Positions 47,064 through 55,723 of a stretch of DNA of 64,000 nucleotides are shown here, piece by piece. Source of the DNA: Afipia massiliensis (GTDB lineage Bacteria > Pseudomonadota > Alphaproteobacteria > Rhizobiales > Xanthobacteraceae); NCBI RefSeq assembly GCF_014203115.1, contig NZ_JACHIJ010000002.1:310001-374000 (forward strand). The letters are read 5' to 3'. The stretch's first letter is position 1; the number at the start of each line of letters is the position of its first letter. Below the pieces are notes generated by a model that saw only the letters and a program-made list of their open reading frames with translations, ran no database searches and was not told the DNA's origin. A program made the translations under genes and the position numbers.

Positions 47064-47718
47064 ACTTGTCCAATTGCTTTTGCAATTCGCGGACGAAGGC
47101 CGACAGGCCGGTCTGGCGTTCGCGCTTGAGCCGCTCGGCCTTAAGGATGGTCACGACCTGCGAATACGCCTCGTCGAGATCGCTGTTGGTGACGACGTAG
47201 TCGTATTCCGCCCAGTGGCTGAGTTCGTGGCTAGCGCGGCTCATGCGGCCGCGGATAACTTCATCCGAATCCTGCGCGCGGGTATGCAGCCGCTTCTCAA
47301 GATCCGCTGCCGACGGCGGCAGAATGAAAACGCTGACGACATCGGCGCGGGCCTTCTCGCGCAATTGCTGCGTGCCCTGCCAGTCGATATCGAACAGCAC
47401 ATCCTGACCTGAGGTCAGCGCATCCTCCACCGGCTTGCGCGGGGTGCCGTAGAAATTGTCGAACACCGGCGCATGTTCGAGCAGTTCGTTGCCCTTCACC
47501 ATGGCGTCGAACTTCGGCTTGTCGATGAAGTAATAATGCTCGCCGTCAACTTCGCCGGGACGCTTCGCGCGCGTTGTCACCGACACCGACATCCGCAGAT
47601 CGTGGATCTTGTCGATCAGCATACGCGCCAGGGTGGATTTGCCTGCGCCCGATGGCGACGACAGCACGAACATCAGCCCGCGCCGCTCACCGTCTCTCAA
47701 GGTGCCCCCCGCCGCCAT
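47062..47718 (-). CDS. gmk: Guanylate kinase
   Basis: A 218-residue GMP kinase. P-loop SSPSGAGKSTLARML, GMP-binding SVTTRAKRPGEVDGEHYYFI, and DIDWQGTQQLREKA are intact. It begins 6 bases after yicC on the same strand, and this fab-mltG-yicC-gmk order is common in alphaproteobacteria. The N-terminal 15 residues are not conserved, so a start nearer GLMFVLSSPSG is possible. Confidence 0.94.
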   Translation of the reverse strand: MAAGGTLRDGERRGLMFVLSSPSGAGKSTLARMLIDKIHDLRMSVSVTTRAKRPGEVDGEHYYFIDKPKFDAMVKGNELLEHAPVFDNFYGTPRKPVEDALTSGQDVLFDIDWQGTQQLREKARADVVSVFILPPSAADLEKRLHTRAQDSDEVIRGRMSRASHELSHWAEYDYVVTNSDLDEAYSQVVTILKAERLKRERQTGLSAFVRELQKQLDK

Positions 47719-47724
47719 GTCCGC

Positions 47725-48612
47725 TTACTCCAGATTCTGGACCTGCTCGCGAAACTGCTCGACAACACTCTTCATCTCAAGCCCGGTGTTGGTCAGTTCG
47801 ATATCGTTCGACTTCGAGCAGGTGGTGTTGACCTCGCGGTTGAATTCCTGCGCCAGAAAATCGAGACGCCGTCCCACCGCCCCGCCCTTGCCGAGCAGTT
47901 CGCGGGTCTGCGCGATATGCGAGGCGATGCGGTCGAGTTCTTCGCGAATGTCGGCCTTGGCCGCGATCATCAGCGCTTCCTGGCTGAGCCGGTCGGCGTC
48001 GAAGCGATCCGATGTCTCAAGCAATACCGCGATTTGCTCGGCGAGCCGCGCACGGATCGCCTCGGGCTTTCGGCCGGGCGCCGCTTCCGCCCGCTGCGCG
48101 AGACGTTCGATCTCGTCCATCCGCTGGGTCAGTATCTGGCCGAGGGATGTGCCTTCGCGCTTGCGCATGTCGATCAGGCTTTGCAGCGCCTGCTCGAACG
48201 ACGCCGAGACGGCGGCGCGTGCGGTCTGCATTTCAGTCTCGTCGCTCTCCGGCTCGACGACTTCGAGGACGCCCTTGATCCCGAGCAATCCATCGACGCT
48301 TGGCGCGACGGCATCGGTGCGCGCGGAAATCTCGCCCGCGACTTTCAGAATCGAGGACAGAACGTCCTCGTTGATGCGCACGACCGACGCCGCACCGGTG
48401 CGTTTCACTGTGAGGTTGGCGTAGACGGTGCCGCGCGACAGCAGTTCGGTGGCGCGCTTGCGGGCTGCGGTCTCGACGTCGTCCCACCCTGCGGGCACCC
48501 GTAGCCGGAAATCAAAGCCTTTGGCGTTGACCGATTTCAATTCCCATTCGAACGCATAGGGTCCGCTGGTGCCGTGGCTTCGCGCAAAGCCGGTCATGCT
48601 CGACAGCGCCAT
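47725..48612 (-). CDS. YicC/YloC family endoribonuclease
   Basis: A 295-residue protein starting MALSSMTGFARSHG, the hallmark N-terminus of the YicC family, with the C-terminal DUF1732-type end KSNDIELTNTGLEMKSVVEQFREQVQNLE represented in two parts. YicC from E. coli is an endoribonuclease affecting sRNA stability. It lies between mltG and gmk on the same strand. Length is typical. Confidence 0.92.
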   Translation of the reverse strand: MALSSMTGFARSHGTSGPYAFEWELKSVNAKGFDFRLRVPAGWDDVETAARKRATELLSRGTVYANLTVKRTGAASVVRINEDVLSSILKVAGEISARTDAVAPSVDGLLGIKGVLEVVEPESDETEMQTARAAVSASFEQALQSLIDMRKREGTSLGQILTQRMDEIERLAQRAEAAPGRKPEAIRARLAEQIAVLLETSDRFDADRLSQEALMIAAKADIREELDRIASHIAQTRELLGKGGAVGRRLDFLAQEFNREVNTTCSKSNDIELTNTGLEMKSVVEQFREQVQNLE

Positions 48613-48730
48613 CGCGAAAGTGTCTCCGTCTCTGGTGTTCAGAACAATGCAGATTGCGAGCCGGTCAACCGGCTCACGTCAGGACTGAGCTTGTCCCTGA
48701 AATCGGCAAGGCACGCAAGAGAGGGCCGCG

Positions 48731-50074
48731 CTACTGCGTCTTCTCTTCTTCGGGCTCCGGCTCGGCGGGTGCCGCAGCCGGGGCGCGCTTTGCGGTGCGT
48801 TTGCGCGAGGCCGCGTCCGCCACCGGCTCGTTGGCGATGATGCTGGCGGGCGCCGAGGCCTTCGGGGCTGCGGCCTTCGGAGCGGCCTTCGGAGGCGCGC
48901 TCGGCTTGGCGGGAGCCGCCGCAGGCGCGCCTGTTGCGGGCGCCGGCACAGCAGCAACCGGAGGCTGGTCGTCGGCATCCACCGTGTCGTTCTGCTGCTG
49001 GCGCTCCATCGCGCGCAGCTTGGCGACGCCCTTCTGGTGCTGGTCGTAGGTTTCGGTGAACGAATGGCCGCCGGTGCCGTCCGCTACGAAGAACAGATCG
49101 CGGGTCCGCGCCGGATTGGCGGTGGCTTCGAGCGATGCGCGGCCGGGATTGGCGATCGGTCCCGGCGGAAGTGCGTCGATCACATAGGTGTTGTACGGCG
49201 ACGGTTGCGTGATCTCGCTGCGCTTGATCGGCCGGCCGAGCGTGCCCTTGCCGCCGACCAGGCCGTAAATGATGGTCGGATCGGACTGAAGCTTGATCCG
49301 CTGACGCAAACGGTTGGTGAAAACGGCGGCGACGCGGCTGCGCTCGTCGGCCCGGCCGGTTTCCTTTTCGACGATGGACGCCAGCGTGACGAGTTGCTCG
49401 GGCGAGCGGACAGGAATGTCGGGATTGCGGCGCGCCCAGACTTCGGCAAGCACCTTCTTCTGCGCCTGCTGCATGCGGTGGATCACCTGATCGCGCGGCG
49501 TGCCGCGCGGGAAATTGTAGGTGTCGGGCAGCAGTGTGCCTTCGCGCGGCTGCTCTTTCAGCGAGCCCGCGAAAATATCGTTCTCCTGAAGCCGGGCGAC
49601 GATCTGCTCAGACGTCAGGCCTTCCGGAATGGTGATGGAATGCTGCACCACCTTGCCTTCGACAATGGTGCCGATGACGTCGCGCAGGCTGGCGTTCTTC
49701 TGGAACAGATACTCGCCGGACTTCAGACCCGACCGCGCATTGAGCGCCAGGACGCTGCCGATGAATGTCCAGCGGTCGGCCGTGATCACGCCGTTGCGCT
49801 GAAGGATGTCGCCGATATCGGTCATGCCCGCGCGCGGGGGAATGTTGACGACCTTGTCTTCCGCCAGCGGGCCTTTGGCCTCGATCGTCTTCTTGCCGTA
49901 GAAGAAGACGCCGCCAGCCAGCAACATTGCGACAATCAGGAACGTAAAGATCGCGTTCCCGACCACAACGAGCGTGCTTCGTGCGCGCTGCGAATGCTTT
50001 GGCGGCTGCGGCACCTGTTCGGGCTCGAGCGCCGCGCGCGGACTGCGGGGCGCAATGGGAGGTCTCTGGCTCAT
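48731..50074 (-). CDS. mltG: Endolytic murein transglycosylase MltG
   Basis: A 447-residue inner-membrane enzyme that cleaves nascent glycan strands and sets their length. One N-terminal transmembrane helix (FTFLIVAMLLAGGVFF) is followed by a LysM-like region and the YceG catalytic domain. The active-site region holds VTLASIVEKETG (catalytic Glu) and QSDPTIIYGL, then PSPYNTYVIDALPPGPIANPG. A poorly conserved Ala/Pro-rich C-terminal tail of about 90 residues extends it. It follows fabF on the same strand. Confidence 0.93.
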   Translation of the reverse strand: MSQRPPIAPRSPRAALEPEQVPQPPKHSQRARSTLVVVGNAIFTFLIVAMLLAGGVFFYGKKTIEAKGPLAEDKVVNIPPRAGMTDIGDILQRNGVITADRWTFIGSVLALNARSGLKSGEYLFQKNASLRDVIGTIVEGKVVQHSITIPEGLTSEQIVARLQENDIFAGSLKEQPREGTLLPDTYNFPRGTPRDQVIHRMQQAQKKVLAEVWARRNPDIPVRSPEQLVTLASIVEKETGRADERSRVAAVFTNRLRQRIKLQSDPTIIYGLVGGKGTLGRPIKRSEITQPSPYNTYVIDALPPGPIANPGRASLEATANPARTRDLFFVADGTGGHSFTETYDQHQKGVAKLRAMERQQQNDTVDADDQPPVAAVPAPATGAPAAAPAKPSAPPKAAPKAAAPKASAPASIIANEPVADAASRKRTAKRAPAAAPAEPEPEEEKTQ

Positions 50075-50158
50075 CGAAGCAACCTGAATTCTGCCGGCGG
50101 TTTAAATATTATTGATTCAGTAATTATACGCGCAGTCGTGAGAGAAATTATGTCCGAA

Positions 50159-50190
50159 TGAGGCAAAACCGTGAAGACAGTTTTGCCTCA
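50159..50190. terminator. Hairpin downstream of fabF
   Basis: Stem TGAGGCAAAAC / GTTTTGCCTCA with a 10-base loop in the fabF-mltG gap, about 40 bases after the fabF stop on the minus strand. The T-rich tract after the stem is weak on both strands, so it may attenuate rather than fully terminate. Confidence 0.5.
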
Positions 50191-50229
50191 TTTCTACAGC
50201 CTTTAAGTCTTCTCTTTAGCTCGAGACGC

Positions 50230-51495
50230 TTAGTTTGCCAGACGCCGGACGACCAGCGAAGCGTTGGTGCCGCCGAATCCGAATGAGTTCGACAGGGCCA
50301 CGTTGATCTCGCGTGGCCTTGCCTTGTTCGGGACGAGATCGATCGCCGTCTCGACGGAGGGATTGTCGAGATTGATCGTCGGCGGCGCGACATTATCCCG
50401 AATCGCGAGAACGCAGAAAATCGCTTCGATGGCGCCTGCCGCACCGAGCAGATGGCCGGTGGACGACTTGGTCGATGACATCGAAACCTTCGACGCCGCA
50501 TTGCCAAGCAGACGTTGCGCTGCGCCAAGCTCGATCTCGTCGCCGAGCGGCGTCGAGGTTCCGTGTGCGTTGATGTAGTCGATGTCGGAGGCCGTCACGC
50601 CCGCACGCTTCATCGCAGCGCTCATGCAGCGGTACGCGCCGTCGCCGTCTTCGGCCGGAGCGGTAATGTGATAAGCATCGCCGGACAGGCCATAGCCCAC
50701 GACCTCGGCGTAAATCTTTGCGCCGCGCTTTTTTGCGTGCTCGTATTCCTCGAGCACCACGACGCCGGCGCCCTCGCCCATCACGAAGCCATCGCGATCC
50801 TTGTCATAAGGACGCGAGGCGATGGTCGGATTATCGTTGTACTTGGTGGCCATCGCGCGCAACGCACAGAAACCGCCCATGGCGAGGCGGTTGACGGCGG
50901 ACTCGGCGCCACCCGCGACCATCACGTCGGCATCGCCGAAGGCGATCAGGCGGCTGGCGTCGCCGATGGCGTGTGCGCCGGTCGAGCAAGCGGTCACAAC
51001 CGCATGGTTCGGGCCTTTGAGACCGTGCTTGATCGAAACGTAACCCGACGCGAGATTGATCAGACGGCCGGGAATGAAGAACGGCGACAGCTTGCGCGGC
51101 CCACGCTCCTTCAGGATCACGGCGGCTTCGCCGATGCCCTCGATGCCGCCGATGCCGGAACCGATCATGGTGCCGGTAGCGCAGCGGTCTTCCTCGGTGG
51201 CCGGATGCCAGTTGGCGTCGTCGAGCGCCTGGCTCGCGGCCGCCATCGCGAAAATGATGAAATCGTCGACCTTGCGCTGCTCCTTCGGCTCCATCCAGTC
51301 GTCAGGATTGAAGGTGCCGTTGGTGCCGTCGCCGCGCGGAACCATGCATGCGATCTGGCAGGTCAGATCGGAAACTTCGAACTTCTCGATACGGCTAGCG
51401 CCGCTATCGCCATTGAGGATGCGTTTCCAGGTCTGCTCGACACCATTCGCGAGCGGCGAAACCATGCCCAGACCCGTGACGACAACCCTCCGCAT
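50230..51495 (-). CDS. fabF: 3-oxoacyl-ACP synthase II
   Basis: A 421-residue condensing enzyme of fatty-acid elongation. Catalytic Cys is in ACSTGAHAIGDA; the two active-site His are in NAHGTSTPLGD and SSTGHLLGAAG; the C-terminal SFGFGGTNASLVVRR is typical. ATG 51495 has GGAGAAG upstream, preferred to the 12-residue longer frame. It is downstream of acpP and fabG on the same strand. Confidence 0.97.
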   Translation of the reverse strand: MRRVVVTGLGMVSPLANGVEQTWKRILNGDSGASRIEKFEVSDLTCQIACMVPRGDGTNGTFNPDDWMEPKEQRKVDDFIIFAMAAASQALDDANWHPATEEDRCATGTMIGSGIGGIEGIGEAAVILKERGPRKLSPFFIPGRLINLASGYVSIKHGLKGPNHAVVTACSTGAHAIGDASRLIAFGDADVMVAGGAESAVNRLAMGGFCALRAMATKYNDNPTIASRPYDKDRDGFVMGEGAGVVVLEEYEHAKKRGAKIYAEVVGYGLSGDAYHITAPAEDGDGAYRCMSAAMKRAGVTASDIDYINAHGTSTPLGDEIELGAAQRLLGNAASKVSMSSTKSSTGHLLGAAGAIEAIFCVLAIRDNVAPPTINLDNPSVETAIDLVPNKARPREINVALSNSFGFGGTNASLVVRRLAN

Positions 51496-51605
51496 ACGTT
51501 CTTCTCCGGTACGATCGGCGAACGCCAACAAACGCCGCTATGACAGCAAGACGGCGGGTCGTTCGATTACAACCCGCCGCTCGTCGTCATGGCTGCGCGG
51601 TGGCG

Positions 51606-51845
51606 TCAGCTCTTTGCGTTTTTCTCGAGAAACTTGGTGGCGTCGCCCACGGTGAGAATGGTTTCCGCGGCATCGTCTGGAATTTCGCAGCCGAATTCCT
51701 CTTCGAACGCCATCACGAGTTCGACGGTATCGAGGCTGTCTGCGCCGAGATCGTCGATGAAGCTGGCAGCATCCACAACCTTCTCTGGCTCGACACCAAG
51801 GTGCTCGACCACAATCTTCTTAACTCGCTCGCCAATCTCACTCAT
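51606..51845 (-). CDS. acpP: Acyl carrier protein
   Basis: A 79-residue acidic carrier protein. The phosphopantetheine attachment Ser is in [20 protein letters not shown]. It carries growing acyl chains for the neighbouring fab enzymes. The arrangement fabG-acpP-fabF is conserved. Confidence 0.97.
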   Translation of the reverse strand: MSEIGERVKKIVVEHLGVEPEKVVDAASFIDDLGADSLDTVELVMAFEEEFGCEIPDDAAETILTVGDATKFLEKNAKS

Positions 51846-52147
51846 CGTTTAACCTCGTGCTTGTTCCATTAAACTCGACCGCAAAACGATACGAGCCCCT
51901 CGCGGTGCGAAAAAATGCGAATTCGTGCCGTCCGTACCACGCGTCCCCGTACCTTCGCCATAGCGGCGAAGTGACCGAAAACGGCGGCTGGCGCCGGAAC
52001 GGCAATATACGGGGTTTGGCGATCCTGCAATGGCGTTTTCCCCAACCGAGTGCCGTTCGGTTACCATACTTCCCCGGAGTTGACCACAAGGCCCCGGCTC
52101 CCGTCCACCGGCCTGTCCCGCTTGACAAAATCCCCGCGAAACGGGCC
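51846..52147. other. Intergenic region between fabG and acpP, no gene seen
   Basis: About 300 bases that probably hold the acpP promoter and leader. A TATATT sequence on the minus strand near 52010 is a possible -10 element, but a well-spaced -35 box is not convincing. No small gene or strong hairpin with U-tract was recognised. Confidence 0.4.
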
Positions 52148-52885
52148 TTAAATCATGGCCATACCGCCGTTGACATGGATGGTCTGGCCAGTCACGTAGG
52201 CCGCCTCGTTGGATGCGAGATAGACCGCCGCCGCAGCGATATCTTCCGGCGTTCCGAGCCGCCCGGCGGGCACCTTGGCCAGCACCCCTTCGCGTTGCTT
52301 TTCATTCAAAACGTCCGTCATGGGCGTCGCAATGAAGCCGGGTGCAATGCAGTTGGCTGTCACATTGCGGCGGGCGTATTCCGCGCCCACGGACTTCATC
52401 ATTCCGATCAGGCCGGCCTTGGATGCCGCGTAATTCCCCTGCCCGGCATTGCCGGTCACGCCGACCACCGAGGTGATCGCGATGATTCGGCCGAACCGCT
52501 TGCGCATCATCAGCTTGGTCGCGGCGCGCGCCAGCCGGAACGTCGCGGTGAGATTCACCCGGATGACGTCGTCGAAGTCCTCGTCGCGCAACTGGACAAA
52601 AAGGTTGTCCCGCGTGATGCCCGCATTGGCCACGAGAATATCGAGCTGACCCATCGCCTTTTCAGCGGCGGGAACCAGTGCTTCGACCTCGGTCATGTCA
52701 GAGAGATTGCACGGCAGCACATGCACGCGCTCTTTCAGTTCGCCTGCGAGGGTATCGAGCGCCTCGCGCCGGGTGCCCGAGATCGCGACCGTGGCGCCCT
52801 GTGCATGCAACGCCCGCGCGATCGCGCCGCCGATGCCGCCGGTCGCTCCGGTCACGAGCGCCGTCCTGCCTGTCAAATCGAACAT
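52148..52885 (-). CDS. fabG: 3-oxoacyl-ACP reductase
   Basis: A 245-residue short-chain dehydrogenase. NADP site TGATGGIGGAIARAL, NNAG-equivalent LVANAGITRDN, catalytic Ser in ITSVVGVTGNAGQGNYAASKAG (with YxxxK), and the C-terminal VTGQTIHVNGGMAMI are diagnostic of FabG. ATG 52885 has AAGGGGG upstream. It is usually adjacent to fabD; here eutBC and ssrA lie between. Confidence 0.96.
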   Translation of the reverse strand: MFDLTGRTALVTGATGGIGGAIARALHAQGATVAISGTRREALDTLAGELKERVHVLPCNLSDMTEVEALVPAAEKAMGQLDILVANAGITRDNLFVQLRDEDFDDVIRVNLTATFRLARAATKLMMRKRFGRIIAITSVVGVTGNAGQGNYAASKAGLIGMMKSVGAEYARRNVTANCIAPGFIATPMTDVLNEKQREGVLAKVPAGRLGTPEDIAAAAVYLASNEAAYVTGQTIHVNGGMAMI

Positions 52886-53132
52886 GTTGCCCCCTTGGGA
52901 GAAGTCCCGGGTATGGGTCAAAGATTGCGCTTCGTTTGCCGCAAGAAAACGCCGTTCGTCAATGACCCCTGCCCGGTCTCCTGCCACAAAAACGCCCCTG
53001 CCGGTCGGCTGCGCGGTCCCGCGGCACTGCCCTTGCCTGTTTTCAGGGCGAACCGGCGGCTCCTACGCCACGACCGGGTTTGATGGTATCCTGTCCGTCA
53101 CGCCCTCAAGGAAGCAGCGGAGAGAGACACCG

Positions 53133-54527
53133 ATGCGCTATCGCACCGCCATCGCGTCACAGCTCTTCGCGTTCGACGACCTCAAGCAGGTGATGGCCTA
53201 TGCCAGCCCCGCGCGCTCGGGCGATACCCTCGCAGGCATCGGCGCGGCCACGGCGCAGGAACGGATGGCGGCGCGTCATGTGCTGGCGGACGTACCGCTC
53301 AAGCAGTTCCTCACCGAGGCGATGGTTCCCTACGAGGACGACAACATCACGCGGCTGATCATCGACAGCCACGATGCGGCCGCGTTCGCGCCGGTGTCGC
53401 ACATGACCGTCGGCGATTTCCGCAACTGGCTGCTGTCCGAACAGGCCACGACCGAGGCGCTCGCAGCGCTGGCGCCGGGCCTCACGCCGGAAATGGTCGC
53501 AGCCGTTTCCAAGATCATGCGCAATCAGGACCTGATCGCGGTGGCGCGCAAGTGCCGCGTCATCACCCGCTTCCGCGACACCATCGGGCTCGAAGGACAT
53601 CTGTCGGTGCGCCTGCAACCGAACCACCCTACCGACGATTTGCGCGGCGTGGCGGCATCGACCCTCGATGGCCTGCTGATGGGATCGGGCGACGCCGTGA
53701 TCGGCATCAATCCCGTCTCCGACAGCATGCCGGTGCTCGGCAACCTGCTGCGCATGCTGGACGAGGTGATTCAGCGTTTCGAAATCCCGACGCAGAGCTG
53801 CGTGCTCACCCACGTCACCAACACCATCCATCTGGCGGAGGCCGGCGCACCGGTGGATCTCGTATTCCAATCGATCGGCGGCACCGAGAAGACCAACCTC
53901 TCCTTCGGCGTGACGCCCGAGCTTCTGGATGAAGCACGGGATGCCGCCCTGTCGCTGAAGCGCGGCACCGTCGGCGACAACGTGATGTACTTCGAAACCG
54001 GTCAGGGCAGCGCGCTGTCGGCGGACGCGAACTTCGGCGTCGACCAGCAGACCTGCGAGGCGCGCGCCTACGCGCTGGCGCGGCGCTACAAGCCACTGCT
54101 GATCAACACCGTGGTTGGTTTCATCGGCCCCGAATATCTCTACGACGGCAAGCAGATCATCCGCGCCGGTCTGGAGGATCATTTCTGCGGCAAGCTGCTC
54201 GGTCTGCCGCTGGGTTGCGACATTTGCTACACCAACCACGCCGAAGCCGATCAGGACGACATGGACACGCTGCTGGTGCTGCTCGGGGCCGCAGGCATCA
54301 GCTTCATCATGGGCGTTCCCGGCGCGGACGACGTCATGCTCAACTACCAGAGCACGTCGTTTCACGATGCCCTATTCCTGCGCGAAACCATGGGCCTCAA
54401 GCGCGCGCCCGAGTTTGAAGCGTGGCTGCAGCGCATGCAGATCACCGACGCCGACGGGCGGTTGCGCCCCCCCTCACCCAACGCGCTGCTCGGCGGCATG
54501 GGCAATCTCAAGTCGCTGGTCGCATGA
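53133..54527 (+). CDS. eutB: Ethanolamine ammonia-lyase large subunit
   Basis: A 464-residue EutB, the catalytic subunit of the adenosylcobalamin-dependent enzyme that converts ethanolamine to acetaldehyde and ammonia. Characteristic sequences: RDTIGLEGHLSVRLQPNHPTDD, GDAVIGINPVSD, FQSIGGTEKTNLSFG, and GQGSALSADANFGVDQQTCE. ATG 53133 fits the domain. It is followed by eutC with ATGA overlap. No microcompartment, EutA or transporter genes are near, suggesting a minimal ethanolamine pathway for nitrogen supply (inference). Confidence 0.96.
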   Translation: MRYRTAIASQLFAFDDLKQVMAYASPARSGDTLAGIGAATAQERMAARHVLADVPLKQFLTEAMVPYEDDNITRLIIDSHDAAAFAPVSHMTVGDFRNWLLSEQATTEALAALAPGLTPEMVAAVSKIMRNQDLIAVARKCRVITRFRDTIGLEGHLSVRLQPNHPTDDLRGVAASTLDGLLMGSGDAVIGINPVSDSMPVLGNLLRMLDEVIQRFEIPTQSCVLTHVTNTIHLAEAGAPVDLVFQSIGGTEKTNLSFGVTPELLDEARDAALSLKRGTVGDNVMYFETGQGSALSADANFGVDQQTCEARAYALARRYKPLLINTVVGFIGPEYLYDGKQIIRAGLEDHFCGKLLGLPLGCDICYTNHAEADQDDMDTLLVLLGAAGISFIMGVPGADDVMLNYQSTSFHDALFLRETMGLKRAPEFEAWLQRMQITDADGRLRPPSPNALLGGMGNLKSLVA

Positions 54528-55330
54528 CGGATAGGAAAGACACCGAGAGCAACGTCACGGAAAGTCCCTGGAGCGAGTGGCGCAGCGTCACGCCGGCGCG
54601 GCTGGCGCTTGGGCGCGTCGGTGCGGGCATGCCGACCGACGAGGTGTTACGCTTTGGCTGGGCGCATGCGATGGCACGCGATGCGATTCATGCCGCGCTC
54701 GACGTACCAAAACTCGAAGCAGCATTACACGCGCAAGGATGGACCGTTGCGCATGTCCATAGCCGCGCGCCGGACCGCACCACCTATCTGCGGCGGCCGG
54801 ATCTGGGGCGTGTGATCGATCCGGACGAGATTGCAAAACTGCGCACCGCTCCGTTCAAACCGAGCGACATCTGCATCGTGATCGGCGACGGGCTGTCGTC
54901 GCTGGCGGTCGACCGTCACGCCGCGCCTCTGCTCGCCGCGTTGAAACCGCTGCTTGCGGATGAACTGAAGCGAGCGCCGGTTGTCATCGCCGCGCAGGCG
55001 CGCGTGGCGCTGGCCGACGAGATCGCAGAACTGTTGCAGGCGAAGCTATCGATCATGCTGATCGGCGAGCGACCGGGCCTGAGTTCGCCGGATAGCCTCG
55101 GCATCTACATCACCCACGCACCGTTCCGCGGGCGCAACGATGCCGGACGCAACTGCATTTCCAACGTGCGGCCCGAAGGACTGAGCTACGCCGCCGCCGC
55201 GTTCAAGCTCGCGTGGCTGGTGCGCGAATCGCTCACGCGCAGGCTGACCGGCGTGGACCTCAAGGATGAAAGCGATCTGGCCCTGCTCGCGGCAAACGCG
55301 AACGCGGTTCGCTTGCCGCCATCGAGATAA
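54524..55330 (+). CDS. eutC: Ethanolamine ammonia-lyase small subunit
   Basis: A 268-residue EutC that helps bind the cobalamin cofactor. Typical blocks: TPARLALGRVGAGMPTDEVLRF, VHSRAPDRTTYLRRPDLGR, VIGDGLSS, and ERPGLSSPDSLGIYITHAP with GRNDAGRNCISNVRPEGLSY. ATG 54524 overlaps the eutB stop. Length is typical. Confidence 0.95.
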   Translation: MTDRKDTESNVTESPWSEWRSVTPARLALGRVGAGMPTDEVLRFGWAHAMARDAIHAALDVPKLEAALHAQGWTVAHVHSRAPDRTTYLRRPDLGRVIDPDEIAKLRTAPFKPSDICIVIGDGLSSLAVDRHAAPLLAALKPLLADELKRAPVVIAAQARVALADEIAELLQAKLSIMLIGERPGLSSPDSLGIYITHAPFRGRNDAGRNCISNVRPEGLSYAAAAFKLAWLVRESLTRRLTGVDLKDESDLALLAANANAVRLPPSR

Positions 55331-55362
55331 ATAAAAGCCGCGTCACCCGAAGGTGACGCGGC
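55331..55362 (-). terminator. Rho-independent terminator of ssrA
   Basis: On the minus strand, stem GCCGCGTCACC / GGTGACGCGGC with loop TTCG is followed by TTTTAT. It ends the tmRNA transcript one base after the convergent eutC stop. Confidence 0.9.
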
Positions 55363-55648
55363 CATGGCCGTTCTGTTGCTAGGTGGACCTACCCCGAATG
55401 GTTACGCCGCGAGGCGCACTTCATTCATGCGAACGTTATCGTTTGCATTTAGGTTTTGACCCGATAACGGCGGTATCATGCCGGGCACACTTCAAGGCTT
55501 CATAACAAGCATCGAACCTATTTCGCCCCCATCAGAAACGGTTCACAATCGAACCTTCAGTCTAACCGCTTCTGGTGGAGGCGCCGGGGTACTGCCCCCC
55601 GGGTCTACTTATTGTCCGCGTTGAGATTCAGCGCCATCGTCTTGCGAC
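55334..55648 (-). ncRNA. ssrA: Circularly permuted tmRNA (two-piece ssrA)
   Basis: A transfer-messenger RNA that rescues stalled ribosomes. Read on the minus strand, the acceptor piece comes first and ends GCGCCTCCACCA (3' CCA at 55573). A 42-base intervening segment follows, then the coding piece beginning GGGGGCGAAATAGGTTCGA (mature 5' end at 55530). GGGGGCG pairs with CGCCTCC to form the acceptor stem. The tag frame at 55402-55446 reads ANDNVRMNEVRLAA and stops with TAA. This order is the permuted layout known from alphaproteobacteria, where processing yields two RNAs. The 5' end near 55648 is inferred from the promoter. Confidence 0.93.
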
Positions 55649-55654
55649 AGTACC

Positions 55655-55683
55655 AATATATGCGAGATTTCCGGTTTTGTAAG
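55655..55683 (-). promoter_or_regulatory. Probable ssrA promoter
   Basis: On the minus strand, CTTACA and TATATT are separated by 17 bases, an acceptable sigma-70 type promoter immediately before the acceptor piece of ssrA. It is placed between the fabD stop and ssrA, so ssrA need not depend on fabD transcription. Confidence 0.55.
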
Positions 55684-55723
55684 GTGCAAAAACAAGCCCT
55701 TCCGGATCATCAACCGACAAGCG

